A DNA stretch of 64,000 nucleotides, from assembly GCF_052072235.1 (NCBI RefSeq), contig NZ_CM125436.1, positions 1,172,001 through 1,236,000 on the forward strand, in the 5' to 3' direction. Positions 24,998 through 33,821 of this stretch are shown in pieces (the first letter of the stretch is position 1; each line of letters begins with the position of its first letter). The stretch comes from Brevibacillus_D fluminis_A. Lineage in GTDB: Bacteria; Bacillota; Bacilli; Brevibacillales; Brevibacillaceae. The notes beneath the pieces were generated by a model. The model was not told the origin of the DNA. It did no database searches and saw nothing but the letters and a program-made list of their open reading frames with translations. The translations under genes and the position numbers were made by a program.

Positions 24998-25489
24998 ATG
25001 ATAACAGCCAATCGATTTGAAGATGTTCGCCTGTTTGTGAAGCAGCATGATGAGAAGCTGGAACCGATCCTCCTGCCTGAAAAAGTCCCGACATCGGAAG
25101 CGGCAGCCCGTGTGCTCGGCGTCGAGGTCGGCCAGATCGCCAAGTCGATTCTTTTTCGCGCGGAGGACAAGTTCGGCTTGTTCGTAGCGGCAGGCGACGT
25201 GCGCGTCGACCAGAAAAAAGTGAAGCAGCTCTTGGGCGGCAAAAAACCGCGCATCGCCACGCCGGAGGATGTTGTGGAAATCACGGGATTCCAGGTGGGA
25301 GCGGTATGCCCGTTTGCGCTGCGGACGGACGTCCCGATTTTTATCGATGAGTCGCTGCGCCGGTTTCCGGTCGTCTATACAGCGGCGGGCGTGGTCGAGT
25401 CGATGCTGCCGATTACGTTTGACGAGCTTGTCGCGGTGACGAAAGGCATGGTCGTACAGGCAGCGGCAGGGGAACGGGCAGAGGCATAG
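24998..25489 (+). CDS. YbaK/EbsC-type aminoacyl-tRNA deacylase
   Basis: A 163-residue YbaK-domain protein, with TSEAAARVLGVEVGQIAKSILFR, the conserved Lys-rich VDQKKVKQLLG and the C-terminal DESLRRFPVVYTAAG. Relatives hydrolyse mischarged tRNA (Cys-tRNA-Pro and similar) in trans. I start at the ATG at 24998; the frame continues upstream, but the AAGGGAG site lies only here, 10-11 bases before it. A TATACT at 24961-24966 is a likely -10, while the -35 is weak. Confidence 0.85.
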   Translation: MITANRFEDVRLFVKQHDEKLEPILLPEKVPTSEAAARVLGVEVGQIAKSILFRAEDKFGLFVAAGDVRVDQKKVKQLLGGKKPRIATPEDVVEITGFQVGAVCPFALRTDVPIFIDESLRRFPVVYTAAGVVESMLPITFDELVAVTKGMVVQAAAGERAEA

Positions 25490-25568
25490 ACGCGCTGCTC
25501 GGCCTGCCGTTTCGCCATGCCGCGACCAAAGCCGCGTTGAAGCGTTTCCGGCTGTTTTTACACGAACG

Positions 25569-26477
25569 TCAGGAGGCGGTGCCCATGCTTTTGGCTGTAT
25601 CCGTGCGGGGATCGCTGTGCACGGTCGCGAGCAGGACGCCGCCGAGCGCGATCGCGCCGCCGATGAGCGAGAGGAGCGAGGGCACCTCGCCGAGCCAAAT
25701 CCAGCCGATCACATAGGCGCACGCCGGGGTCAAGTAGAGCGAGCTTGTCGCCTCCGACGTGCCGACGCGCGCGGTGATGAAGGCGAGTGCAAGATAAGGC
25801 AGCACCGTCGGAAAAATTCCCAAATACAGCACGCTCGCCGTCACCTCGAACGGCGCGTTCATCACGGCTTGCCCCAAACCGGGTGAAAAGAAAAGCATAA
25901 ACAGCGTTCCGGCCCAGATCGTGTAGGCCGTAAAAGCGAGAAATCCGTATTTTTCGATAAATGGCTTCTGAAACGTGAAGTATACGCTCTCCGCCAGCGA
26001 AGCGATTAAAATCAGCAAGACCCCGCCATTTGCCGCGATCGGCTCCCCTGTACCCCAGGCACTTACGGCCACACCGCCAAACCCGACCACCGCTCCAATC
26101 CACCCGCGAATCCCGAATCGTTCCCGGAAGAAAAAAAGCGCAAGCAGCGAGGCGAAAATCGGCGTCGTCGCGACAAACAGGCTCGCGGCCCCGGCACTCA
26201 CGGTCTGTTCGCCATAATTGAGCGCAGCATGGTAGACAAAAAAGCCGAGAAAGCCAAGCAGCAAAATCATCGGAACGTCTTTTCGCTCAGGCAAACGAAT
26301 GCGGAACATTGCCGCCAACATGAGCAGCAGCGCGGAGCCGGTGAGAAAGCGCAACAGAGACAGCTGCCCCGGGGTATAGGCAGTAAGCCCGACCCGAATT
26401 CCGACAAAAGCGGATGCCCACAAAACGATGATCAGACTGTGTGAAGCGGCTATCGCGAATTTTGCATGCTTGGACAT
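25569..26477 (-). CDS. EamA-family (DMT superfamily) transporter
   Basis: A 302-residue membrane protein with ten hydrophobic segments in two repeated EamA halves; WASAFVGIRVGL in the first and TSEATSSLYLTPACAYVIGWIWLGE in the second are family signatures. It likely exports a metabolite or amino acid. The start at 26477 follows GGTGG ten bases upstream. It is divergent from the MocR-type regulator at 26631, the usual arrangement for a transporter controlled by its neighbour. Confidence 0.88.
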   Translation of the reverse strand: MSKHAKFAIAASHSLIIVLWASAFVGIRVGLTAYTPGQLSLLRFLTGSALLLMLAAMFRIRLPERKDVPMILLLGFLGFFVYHAALNYGEQTVSAGAASLFVATTPIFASLLALFFFRERFGIRGWIGAVVGFGGVAVSAWGTGEPIAANGGVLLILIASLAESVYFTFQKPFIEKYGFLAFTAYTIWAGTLFMLFFSPGLGQAVMNAPFEVTASVLYLGIFPTVLPYLALAFITARVGTSEATSSLYLTPACAYVIGWIWLGEVPSLLSLIGGAIALGGVLLATVHSDPRTDTAKSMGTAS

Positions 26478-26630
26478 GGTAACGTTCCACCCTTTCGATT
26501 GAAAAAACCAACCAGTATCACGGACGATCATCGCGTATATTTATGGTAATCAAGAATTGGTAAAATGGCTTCAACCAGTTGATGAAGTCGCAACCCAACC
26601 ACTTTTGGGAGAAAAGGGGACAAGAGAAAG

Positions 26631-28076
26631 ATGGGCCGAGACGGGCAACCCGCGGAAGGACAGCTTCCCAAATACCAGCAGATCATCGCATATATCAAAG
26701 AGAAAATCGCCAATGGCGAGTGGCCGATCGGCAGCAAAATCCCGAGCCAGCGCACGTTGGCCAGCCAGTTCAAGGTGAATAGGAGCACGATCATTACCGC
26801 GATCGAGGAGCTGACCGCAGACGGCCTGATCGAGGGGCAGATGGGCAAGGGGACGGTCGTTGTCAACAACACGTGGACGCTTTTGGCGACCAACCCGCCG
26901 CCGGACTGGAACGCGTATGTCACATCCGGTGTGCACAAGCCAAGCCAGGATACCGTGCAAAAAATCAATCAGGACGAATTTGACGCCAGTTTGATCCAAT
27001 TGAGCAAGGGCGAGCTGTCGCCCGAAATTTTTCCGCTGGTGACAATGCAGCGGTTGATGCACAAGGTGACGGACGAGCTGCATGCGTTCGGTTACGAGGA
27101 ACCGAAAGGATACGGGCCGCTGCGGCAAGCGGTCAGCGATTATGTCCGTTCGTTCGGCATCGAAGCGTCACCGTCGTCGATTTTGATCGTGTCCGGGGCG
27201 CTGCAAGCGCTCCAATTGATATCGGTGGGGCTTTTGCATCGGGGCTCGACCGTCCTGTTGGAAAAGCCATCGTATTTGTATTCGCTGCACGTGTTTCAAT
27301 CGGCGGGGATGAAGCTGACCAGTCTGGAGATGGATGCGCAAGGTCTGCTGCCCGGGGGCATCCCTGCGCTCCGCAAGCAGGGGAAGGCGGATATTTTGTA
27401 TACGAATCCGTGCTTTCACAATCCGACCGGCATCCTGATGTCACAAAAAAGGCGGCAGGAGCTGATGCATGCTTGCGAAGCGGAGCGTCTGCCCGTGATT
27501 GAAGATGATCTGTACCGGGAGCTGTGGTTCGATGAGCCGCCGCCCGCACCGCTCAAGGCGATGGACAGGCACGGGCATGTCCTGTATCTCGGCAGCTTGT
27601 CGAAAACGCTGAGCCCGGGCCTGCGCATCGGGTGGATCGTCGGGCCGGAGCCGGTGATCGAGCGTCTGGCGGACATCAAAATGCAGACCGACTATGGCAC
27701 AAGCTCGCTCTCCCAGCGCGTCGCCGCCGAATGGCTGACAAGCGGCGAGTACCAAAAGCATGTCGCCTACATCCGGGAGCAGCTGCGCATTCGCAAGGCG
27801 GCAATGCTTGAAGCGCTGGAGCTTCATGCGAGCGATCTCGCGGAATGGGAGAGTCCGGCAGGGGGATTTTTCATTTGGCTTCGGCTGAAGGAAAAGGTTC
27901 ACATCCATGAACTGTTCAGCAAGGCGCTGCGCCAGGGCGTTCTGCTCAATCCCGGCAGCATTTACGGACAGGATCGCGACCGCTATTTGCGGCTGTCGTA
28001 CGCCTATGCGTCGCTGCCCGAACTAAGACAAGGCATTCGCGTACTGGCGGACATTCTCAAAAACATGGCCCGATAA
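26631..28076 (+). CDS. MocR/PdxR-type regulator (GntR domain fused to aminotransferase fold)
   Basis: A 481-residue fusion. Residues 10-80 are a GntR winged helix (IPSQRTLASQFKVNRSTI). Residues 115-480 are a fold-type I aminotransferase with the PLP Lys at 325 (GSLSKTLSPG), YTNPCFHNPTG and the terminal Arg region (RLSYAYA). Such proteins use PLP or its amino acid adduct as effector. Divergence from the EamA transporter suggests it controls that gene and possibly itself. The 153-base region between holds both promoters, but I could not define the operator repeats with confidence. A terminator follows. Confidence 0.9.
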   Translation: MGRDGQPAEGQLPKYQQIIAYIKEKIANGEWPIGSKIPSQRTLASQFKVNRSTIITAIEELTADGLIEGQMGKGTVVVNNTWTLLATNPPPDWNAYVTSGVHKPSQDTVQKINQDEFDASLIQLSKGELSPEIFPLVTMQRLMHKVTDELHAFGYEEPKGYGPLRQAVSDYVRSFGIEASPSSILIVSGALQALQLISVGLLHRGSTVLLEKPSYLYSLHVFQSAGMKLTSLEMDAQGLLPGGIPALRKQGKADILYTNPCFHNPTGILMSQKRRQELMHACEAERLPVIEDDLYRELWFDEPPPAPLKAMDRHGHVLYLGSLSKTLSPGLRIGWIVGPEPVIERLADIKMQTDYGTSSLSQRVAAEWLTSGEYQKHVAYIREQLRIRKAAMLEALELHASDLAEWESPAGGFFIWLRLKEKVHIHELFSKALRQGVLLNPGSIYGQDRDRYLRLSYAYASLPELRQGIRVLADILKNMAR

Positions 28077-28087
28077 TGCCCATTTCG

Positions 28088-28119
28088 TTCCTCTGGTTTT
28101 TTCCCGGAGGAATTTTTTT
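28088..28119 (+). terminator. Terminator after the MocR-type gene
   Basis: TTCCTCTGG, a T-rich loop and CCCGGAGGAA are followed by seven T. Confidence 0.8.
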
Positions 28120-28245
28120 CTGCAAGACCCTCTTCCCATTCGTGCGAATATGTGGTAAAAATCAAATAGAAGACGATGAAGGAAAAGCTACAAAAATTAA
28201 ATGAATTGAAGAATTGGCTACATTCAAGTGAGGAGGACCGTGCGG

Positions 28246-29088
28246 ATGGAAGCGTTGATCCGAGAAAAGCTGTCACAGCTATCGCCCGGCCAGAAAAAAG
28301 TCGCCGAATTTTTGCTGATGAAGCCAGAGCAGTCCGCCTTTCTGACAGCTGCCCAGCTGGGAAGGGAAGCGGACGTGAGCGAGGCGACGGTCATTCGGCT
28401 CTCCTATGCGCTCGGCTTCAACGGGTTTCCCGACATGCAGGCGCGCATCCAGCAGCAGATGCTGAAAAAAGAGGGGCTTACCGTATTGGAGCAGGAGGCG
28501 GAGGCTGATTTGCTTGAGAAGGAAAAGTCGCTGTTCGCCCGCGTGCTGGACCGGGATGTCGCCATCGTGCGACAGCTCGCAGCGTCGATCAACGAGGCGG
28601 ACATTTGGCAGGCGGTCGATTGGCTGAGTGAAGCCGACCAAGTGCTGGTGGCCGGTTTCCGCGCTTCCTATGGCGCCGCCCACTGGTTCTCCTTTGTCCT
28701 CAGCCAGTGCAGAGGTCATGTCCAGTTGCTGCAAGGCGGCAGCGACATGCCGGAAAAAATCAGCACGCTGACTGATCGTTCCGTCGCGTTCATCCTGTCG
28801 TATCCCCGCTACAGCCGGGATGCCGTCCAAACAGCGGAATGCGCGAGAAACCAAGGGGTGCGCATCATCGCCGCGACGGACCGGCCGCTGTCGCCTTTGG
28901 GGCAGCTTGCGGATCTGACGTTCACGACGGAGGAAAACCTGACCTCCATGTTCAGCTCCAACACCGGGCTGCAAAGCCTGCTCAACCTGATCATGGTGGG
29001 CATGACCACGCGGAACAAGGAACACGTGCAGGCACGTTCGCAAGCGCTGGAGCGACTGTACACCACGCAAGGCATTTTTGTTGAGTAA
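28246..29088 (+). CDS. MurR/RpiR-family transcriptional regulator
   Basis: A 280-residue regulator. The N-terminal HTH_6 domain (LSPGQKKVAEFLL, ADVSEATVIRLSYALGFNGFPDMQ) is followed by a SIS sugar-phosphate-type domain (VLVAGFRASYGAAHW, DRSVAFILSYPRYSRDAVQ). AGGAGG nine bases before the ATG at 28246 fixes the start. The gene sits 24 bases before the racemase gene and is surely co-transcribed with it. The effector is unknown; the SIS domain suggests a phosphosugar or small amino compound. Confidence 0.9.
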   Translation: MEALIREKLSQLSPGQKKVAEFLLMKPEQSAFLTAAQLGREADVSEATVIRLSYALGFNGFPDMQARIQQQMLKKEGLTVLEQEAEADLLEKEKSLFARVLDRDVAIVRQLAASINEADIWQAVDWLSEADQVLVAGFRASYGAAHWFSFVLSQCRGHVQLLQGGSDMPEKISTLTDRSVAFILSYPRYSRDAVQTAECARNQGVRIIAATDRPLSPLGQLADLTFTTEENLTSMFSSNTGLQSLLNLIMVGMTTRNKEHVQARSQALERLYTTQGIFVE

Positions 29089-29112
29089 ACGATCAAACGG
29101 GAGGGTTATCTC

Positions 29113-30225
29113 ATGAAAGCGGACAAAATCGTATTGCGCAAAATGCAGCTCAACCTGAAAGCACCGTTTCAAACCAGCTTTGGCGTGACGACAGTCAAAG
29201 ATTTTTACGTGACCGAGGTTCATACGAAGGATCACATCGGCTACGGGGAATGCGTCGCTGACATCGACCCGCTTTACAGCGAAGAGACGGTGAAGACGTG
29301 CATGCACATTTCGGAAGATTTCCTCATTCCGTGGCTGTTCGAGCATGGCGAGCTGTCGCATCCGGATGAAATCGGCAAGCTGTTTGCCCCGATCCGCCGC
29401 AACAACATGGCGAAGTCTGCGCTCGAAGGCGCATTCTGGGACCTGTATGCCAAAGAGCAAGGCATTCCGCTCGCAAAAGCCATCGGAGGAACGAAAGAGA
29501 AGATCGAGGTGGGCGTGAGCATCGGGATTCAAAAAACGCTCGACGACATGTTCCGCCTGGTCGACACCTTCCTGAACCAAGGCTACCGCCGGATGAAAAT
29601 CAAGATCAAGCCAGGCCAGGACGTCGAGGTCATGACAGCCCTGCGCGAAAAATTCGGCGACATCCCGATGATGGCGGACGCCAACTCCGCTTACACCTTG
29701 GATGACATCGAGATTTTCAAAGAGCTGGATAAACTGAACCTGCTGATGATCGAGCAGCCGCTTGCCCACGATGACATTTTTGACCATGCGAAGCTGCAAA
29801 AGCAGCTGAACACGCCGATCTGCCTCGATGAGAGCATCCACTCCGTGGAAGATGCGCGCAAGGCGATCGAGATGGGCAGCACGCGCACGATCAACATCAA
29901 GATCGGCCGCGTCGGCGGAATTTCCGAGTCCAAGCGGATTCACGACCTTTGCCAATCGCACGGTATCCCGGTATGGTGCGGCGGTATGCTGGAGTCCGGC
30001 ATCGGTCGCGCGCACAACATCGCGATCACCGCGCTGGCCAACTTCAAAATCCCGGGCGATACATCAGGCTCTTCCCGCTACTGGCACGAGGACATCATCA
30101 ATCCGGAAGTGGTCGTGTCACCGGACGGCACCATCGACGTGCCGACAGGGGCGGGCATTGGCTACCAGCCGGTGCCGGAGTTGCTGGATAAATACACGGT
30201 GGAGATCAAGGAATATACCAGATAA
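29113..30225 (+). CDS. MenC2/N-succinylamino-acid-racemase-type enolase superfamily enzyme
   Basis: A 370-residue member of the o-succinylbenzoate synthase/NSAR subgroup. The catalytic Lys pair is at 164 and 166 (KIKIKPG), metal ligands are Asp189, Glu214 and Asp239, and the opposing Lys is Lys263. All are intact. Family members either make o-succinylbenzoate for menaquinone or racemise N-succinyl amino acids. No menaquinone genes are nearby and an RpiR regulator leads the operon, so an amino-acid racemase role is more likely; that is inference. GGAGGG lies eight bases before the ATG. Confidence 0.87.
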   Translation: MKADKIVLRKMQLNLKAPFQTSFGVTTVKDFYVTEVHTKDHIGYGECVADIDPLYSEETVKTCMHISEDFLIPWLFEHGELSHPDEIGKLFAPIRRNNMAKSALEGAFWDLYAKEQGIPLAKAIGGTKEKIEVGVSIGIQKTLDDMFRLVDTFLNQGYRRMKIKIKPGQDVEVMTALREKFGDIPMMADANSAYTLDDIEIFKELDKLNLLMIEQPLAHDDIFDHAKLQKQLNTPICLDESIHSVEDARKAIEMGSTRTINIKIGRVGGISESKRIHDLCQSHGIPVWCGGMLESGIGRAHNIAITALANFKIPGDTSGSSRYWHEDIINPEVVVSPDGTIDVPTGAGIGYQPVPELLDKYTVEIKEYTR

Positions 30226-30241
30226 GAGAAGTGCACACACC

Positions 30242-30282
30242 AAAAAGCGAACGTGCCGGATTGGCGGCGGTTCGCTTTTTTC
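30242..30282 (+). terminator. Terminator after the racemase-type gene
   Basis: AAAAAGCGAAC pairs with GTTCGCTTTTT, followed by T. Confidence 0.88.
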
Positions 30283-30318
30283 TTTGCGCTGCCACGAAAA
30301 AAATTTTTTTGAAAAAGC

Positions 30319-30344
30319 TGTAACCAAATGCCATCCTCTGCGAC
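30319..30344 (+). promoter_or_regulatory. ECF-sigma promoter of the 30395-33782 operon
   Basis: TGTAAC (30319-30324), exactly 16 bases, then CGAC (30341-30344). An A-rich stretch lies upstream. This is the SigX/SigW-type ECF consensus, and the operon itself encodes an ECF sigma factor, so autoregulation is expected. Confidence 0.72.
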
Positions 30345-30394
30345 TAATGGGAGTCAAAACCAATTGATTGGACAACGGACGGGAGGATTTTGTC

Positions 30395-31573
30395 ATGAAA
30401 AAAAGAAGCAGCATCACCGCAATTGCCATCATCGGGAGCATGGTGGCGGTTCATTCCGCATGGGCGGCAGAACAGACTGCACCGTCGACGCCGCAGCCAA
30501 CGGTGCCAGCGATACAGCCAAAAACGGGACAGCCAGCCGCTTTGGCTGCGCCGCAAGAAAACCTCAATCAGCTGGTCCAACAGGCTGTGGAGCAAGCGCG
30601 TCGGGCATTTCCACAGCTGAAGGACTACAAAACGCTCAAAGTAAGCACGCGAAAAGGCGTCAATGAGATGGTATTCGCCACTGTAAGCATCAATGGGGAA
30701 GGCACCAGGATGGCGAATCTCGTCGTGAACAAAAAGACAGGCGAGCTGCGGACCGTTGCCTTTTTGGAGCCGATCACGACCGATGGAGAAGTGCGCTATA
30801 CGGTTTCACAAGGTCCGGAAGGTGATCAACCGGTAACCGACGAGACGGCACAGCGGCTGGCAGCGCAATTGATCGACAGGCTGTATGGCACCGATGCCAA
30901 AAACGCAAAGCAAGTTTCCCTGTGGCGAGATACGCGCGATGGCATCGCGTTGCCACCGGTTGTCAACTTCAAGGCACCCGTCGGTCCAAAGGGAGACACA
31001 GCCAGGTACGTATCTGTCCAGTTCGGCGGCAACGGCCAGATTTACGGGTTTGAAGCGGTGACAAAGCCTGTCAGCTATGATCAGTGGTTCGCTGCAGCGC
31101 TCTCCGCGAGAACGATGCCCAACGATCCATTGTCACAGCCAGCCCAAGTAACCTATGACAAGCTCTCCGCCCTCTATCCTGCGTTAAGCGGCTTCAAGCT
31201 CAAGCAGGCCAAATTGGATGACTACGACCAGACTTTCACCATCGAATTCAGATCGGCTGCGATCCAAAAGGATGCCGAGGCGATTGTTAAAATGGACGCC
31301 GCGACCGGGGCCTTGCTTCGTTTCGAGCTGGAGAAGCAAAAGCAACAGATGGGCAAAGGGGCCGAGCCGGAAGTGGCGAAAGAAAAAGCATATGCGTTTC
31401 TGCAGGCTTTCTATGGAGAAAAAGTGAAAGCCTATCATGTTGACAACCAGGTCATGACGGGCGAAAACGGTCCAACCCAAGTAGTCCTAGCCAGTTCGGG
31501 AGCAGACAAGGCGATTTTTATCCTCTATGTGGGAGCTGACGGACGCATCTGCAGCATGCAGAAAATGAACTAA
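30395..31573 (+). CDS. Secreted PepSY/YcdB-like protein
   Basis: A 392-residue protein with a signal peptide (Lys-Lys-Arg start, cleavage after SAWAA near residue 23) and a Pro/Gln/Thr-rich linker to about 60. Two or three PepSY-like units follow, recognisable by VNKKTGELRTV, MDAATGALLRF and a conserved hydrophobic-charged pattern. The same sort of units occur in the anti-sigma factor two genes on. GGGAGG eight bases upstream supports the ATG at 30395. First gene of the ECF operon, it may be a cell-envelope effector or a modulator of the anti-sigma sensor; both are inference. Confidence 0.72.
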   Translation: MKKRSSITAIAIIGSMVAVHSAWAAEQTAPSTPQPTVPAIQPKTGQPAALAAPQENLNQLVQQAVEQARRAFPQLKDYKTLKVSTRKGVNEMVFATVSINGEGTRMANLVVNKKTGELRTVAFLEPITTDGEVRYTVSQGPEGDQPVTDETAQRLAAQLIDRLYGTDAKNAKQVSLWRDTRDGIALPPVVNFKAPVGPKGDTARYVSVQFGGNGQIYGFEAVTKPVSYDQWFAAALSARTMPNDPLSQPAQVTYDKLSALYPALSGFKLKQAKLDDYDQTFTIEFRSAAIQKDAEAIVKMDAATGALLRFELEKQKQQMGKGAEPEVAKEKAYAFLQAFYGEKVKAYHVDNQVMTGENGPTQVVLASSGADKAIFILYVGADGRICSMQKMN

Positions 31574-31603
31574 TCCGCTCTTACGGGGAACGGAGGAACA
31601 TCG

Positions 31604-32143
31604 TTGCAAGACCACATCAACCAGCAGGTCATGCTGCTCTATGAAGCGCATCACCGCGATGTCTATCATTTTTTGCTCTATTTCACCGGCAACCAAAACG
31701 ATGCGGAAGATTTGACCCAAGAAGTATTTATCCGGGTGATGAAGTCATGGGAGCGATTCGACTATCGCTCCGATCAGAAAACATGGCTTTTCGCCATCGC
31801 CAAATACGCCGCTATCGACCATTACCGGAAGAAGAAAGTGCAAAGCTTTTTCTCAGCGAACTGGCTGCTGCGGCTCGCGGCGACAGAGGGATTGCCGGAA
31901 AAAGAAATCGAGAGCAAGGAAGAGGAACAGGAGCTTGCCCGCGCAATCCAATCGCTGTCCTCCCACTATCGAATGGTGGTCATTTTGCGCGGCATCAAGG
32001 GCTACACCGTAAAAGAAACGGCAGAGATTCTCGAATGCTCGGAATCGCAGGTAAAAGTCTCGCTGCACCGGGCGCTGAAAAAGCTGCAAAAGGAACTGCA
32101 AGGCAGGATCGGAGGTGAATGGTGCGATGGGCTGGCAAAATGA
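31604..32143 (+). CDS. ECF RNA polymerase sigma factor
   Basis: A 179-residue sigma-70 family protein with only regions 2 and 4: NQNDAEDLTQEVFIRVMKSW and TWLFAIAKYAAIDHYR (region 2), and GYTVKETAEILECSESQVKVSLHRALKKL (region 4). It starts at TTG 31604 because GGAGG lies seven bases upstream and no ATG in frame fits. The anti-sigma gene overlaps its 3' end by 17 bases, giving tight coupling. The promoter at 30319 fits self-activation. Confidence 0.9.
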   Translation: MQDHINQQVMLLYEAHHRDVYHFLLYFTGNQNDAEDLTQEVFIRVMKSWERFDYRSDQKTWLFAIAKYAAIDHYRKKKVQSFFSANWLLRLAATEGLPEKEIESKEEEQELARAIQSLSSHYRMVVILRGIKGYTVKETAEILECSESQVKVSLHRALKKLQKELQGRIGGEWCDGLAK

Positions 32144-33782
32144 AGACGATCTCTTGCACCATCTGCAAAAACTGGACCGTGTCAATCCGCCGCGACGGGA
32201 ATTCGTCGAGCGTCTGCGCCAAACGCTCGCAGACGAGATGGCGGCCATGCCGCAAAAACGGCGAAGGAGACGGATGATTGCACAGACCGGCATGCTGACT
32301 TGCGCGGTCGCCATCCTGCTGTTTTTCCTCGGCGCCAATCAGCAGGCATGGAGAGCGCCGATCACCGCCGTGCCGCCTGTACAGCACCCGGCCGAACCGA
32401 GCAAGCAGCACGTCCCGTCGCCTCCCGAGCAAGTGCCGCACAATCCGGAAGACGTGCCGCCGATGACGCCGCATACCCCAATCCCGCCCGCCTCCCTATC
32501 GCCGCTGATTCAAAACGAGGCCGACCAAAAACCGACGCAAAAAGGGGTAAAACAGCCTGAAGGAGGGGAAGAGAAGCGGCAACCACCTGCCGGTAACATC
32601 ATGCGAACGCAGCGCCATGCACCGAAAGCCCCAACGGTGCAAGAGCAGGCATACGCATATTTTCAGGAGGCAGGCGCAAAAGACTTGGCACAGTTTCAGG
32701 TGAATCCGTTTTTGTCAGCGCCGGGCCGCGGCTTTGTCGTGCTGAACCGGATGGTCGGCGGCATTCCGTTTTTGGCCGACCGATATACCGTCGAGCTGGA
32801 TGAGGCAGGCAAGCCGGTGCAAAGCGAGATGATCCAAAACGCCGTCTCCTTGCAAGACTTCCCTTCGCCGATTCCCGCCGTTTCCGCAGCGGCGGCAAAA
32901 CGGTATGTGGCCGATCGGATGAAGCTGGTTTACACAGCGGGGAGCGCGCCGCATTTGCGCTATCAATTGATGTTCTCCGGTACGCTTGATGCCATGAGCG
33001 GAAAACAATGGGAGAGAAGCACAGAGGAAATGCCGCCATCGAAGTCGATCCCGGTGACGCCTGCTGGGAAAAACATGTTCGCGCACACGGCGGAAGAAGC
33101 AGCAGCACTGCTCGCTGATGAGTTCGGCATCGAGGCCAAGGGAACCGTCACCGTTCAAAACGTAGGGGCGGAGACCGAATACACATGGGAAGAAGGGCAA
33201 GGCAAACGCGTTCGTGTCGCTGTCGCCATGCAAACGGGGCAGCTGACGGAATGGATCGTGATCGATTCCGCCATGAAAAAGGAAACCCCCGATGCAGCCC
33301 AATCGGACAACGATCTGTCAGACAAGGCCGTGTCCGCACTCGCGCCGTATCTCGACGCAAGCATCCGCGAACTGCAGGCAGCGGGTGTCCAGCAGGCGGG
33401 GGCTGTCCGCACCTATTATTTCAATCAACTGCATGAAGGGGTCCCTATCGTTGACAGAACATTCAGCGTGACGTTCGATTTGGGGCAGGAAAAAGTGATC
33501 GGCATGCGCCTTGGAATTCCAGACGGTGAGGTTCGATTGCCCGCTGCAAAGTCGGCGATCTCACGGGAGGCGGCGGCAGAGGCGTATCTGAAGACACGCC
33601 CGCTCAGGCTGGCGTATCGGATGTTGGGCGAAGCTGGGCAGCAACCCAAACCGCGCCTTGTCTACTACATCTATTATCACGAGACGCCGCGTTTGGAAGT
33701 CGATGCGGTGACAGGCAAGCTCATCGTCGGCTCCGGTCATAACCGCAACTTTTCCGTGCAAAAAGAGGCAGCGCAGGACTAA
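32127..33782 (+). CDS. Anti-sigma factor with one TM segment and a large extracellular YcdB/PepSY-like sensor
   Basis: A 551-residue protein. The cytosolic N-terminus (about 50 residues, ending in five Arg) should bind the sigma factor. One hydrophobic segment lies at 52-70, a Pro-rich linker at 75-150, then extracellular repeats related to YcdB/PepSY, with YYIYYHETPRLEVDAVTGKL near the end. I start at the ATG at 32127 because GGAGGTGA lies eight bases upstream; a GTG at 32115 inside that site is unlikely. Signal-dependent proteolysis or ligand sensing would free the sigma factor. The stop codon lies in the terminator stem. Confidence 0.8.
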   Translation: MGWQNEDDLLHHLQKLDRVNPPRREFVERLRQTLADEMAAMPQKRRRRRMIAQTGMLTCAVAILLFFLGANQQAWRAPITAVPPVQHPAEPSKQHVPSPPEQVPHNPEDVPPMTPHTPIPPASLSPLIQNEADQKPTQKGVKQPEGGEEKRQPPAGNIMRTQRHAPKAPTVQEQAYAYFQEAGAKDLAQFQVNPFLSAPGRGFVVLNRMVGGIPFLADRYTVELDEAGKPVQSEMIQNAVSLQDFPSPIPAVSAAAAKRYVADRMKLVYTAGSAPHLRYQLMFSGTLDAMSGKQWERSTEEMPPSKSIPVTPAGKNMFAHTAEEAAALLADEFGIEAKGTVTVQNVGAETEYTWEEGQGKRVRVAVAMQTGQLTEWIVIDSAMKKETPDAAQSDNDLSDKAVSALAPYLDASIRELQAAGVQQAGAVRTYYFNQLHEGVPIVDRTFSVTFDLGQEKVIGMRLGIPDGEVRLPAAKSAISREAAAEAYLKTRPLRLAYRMLGEAGQQPKPRLVYYIYYHETPRLEVDAVTGKLIVGSGHNRNFSVQKEAAQD

Positions 33783-33801
33783 GCATCCGCGTTGCCTCTT
33801 T
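33762..33801 (+). terminator. Terminator overlapping the anti-sigma stop codon
   Basis: AAAGAGGCA-GCG pairs with CGC-GT-TGCCTCTTT. The stop codon TAA lies in the loop, and the T-run is interrupted. Confidence 0.65.
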
Positions 33802-33821
33802 CGTATTTTGGAGCGTCCGAA

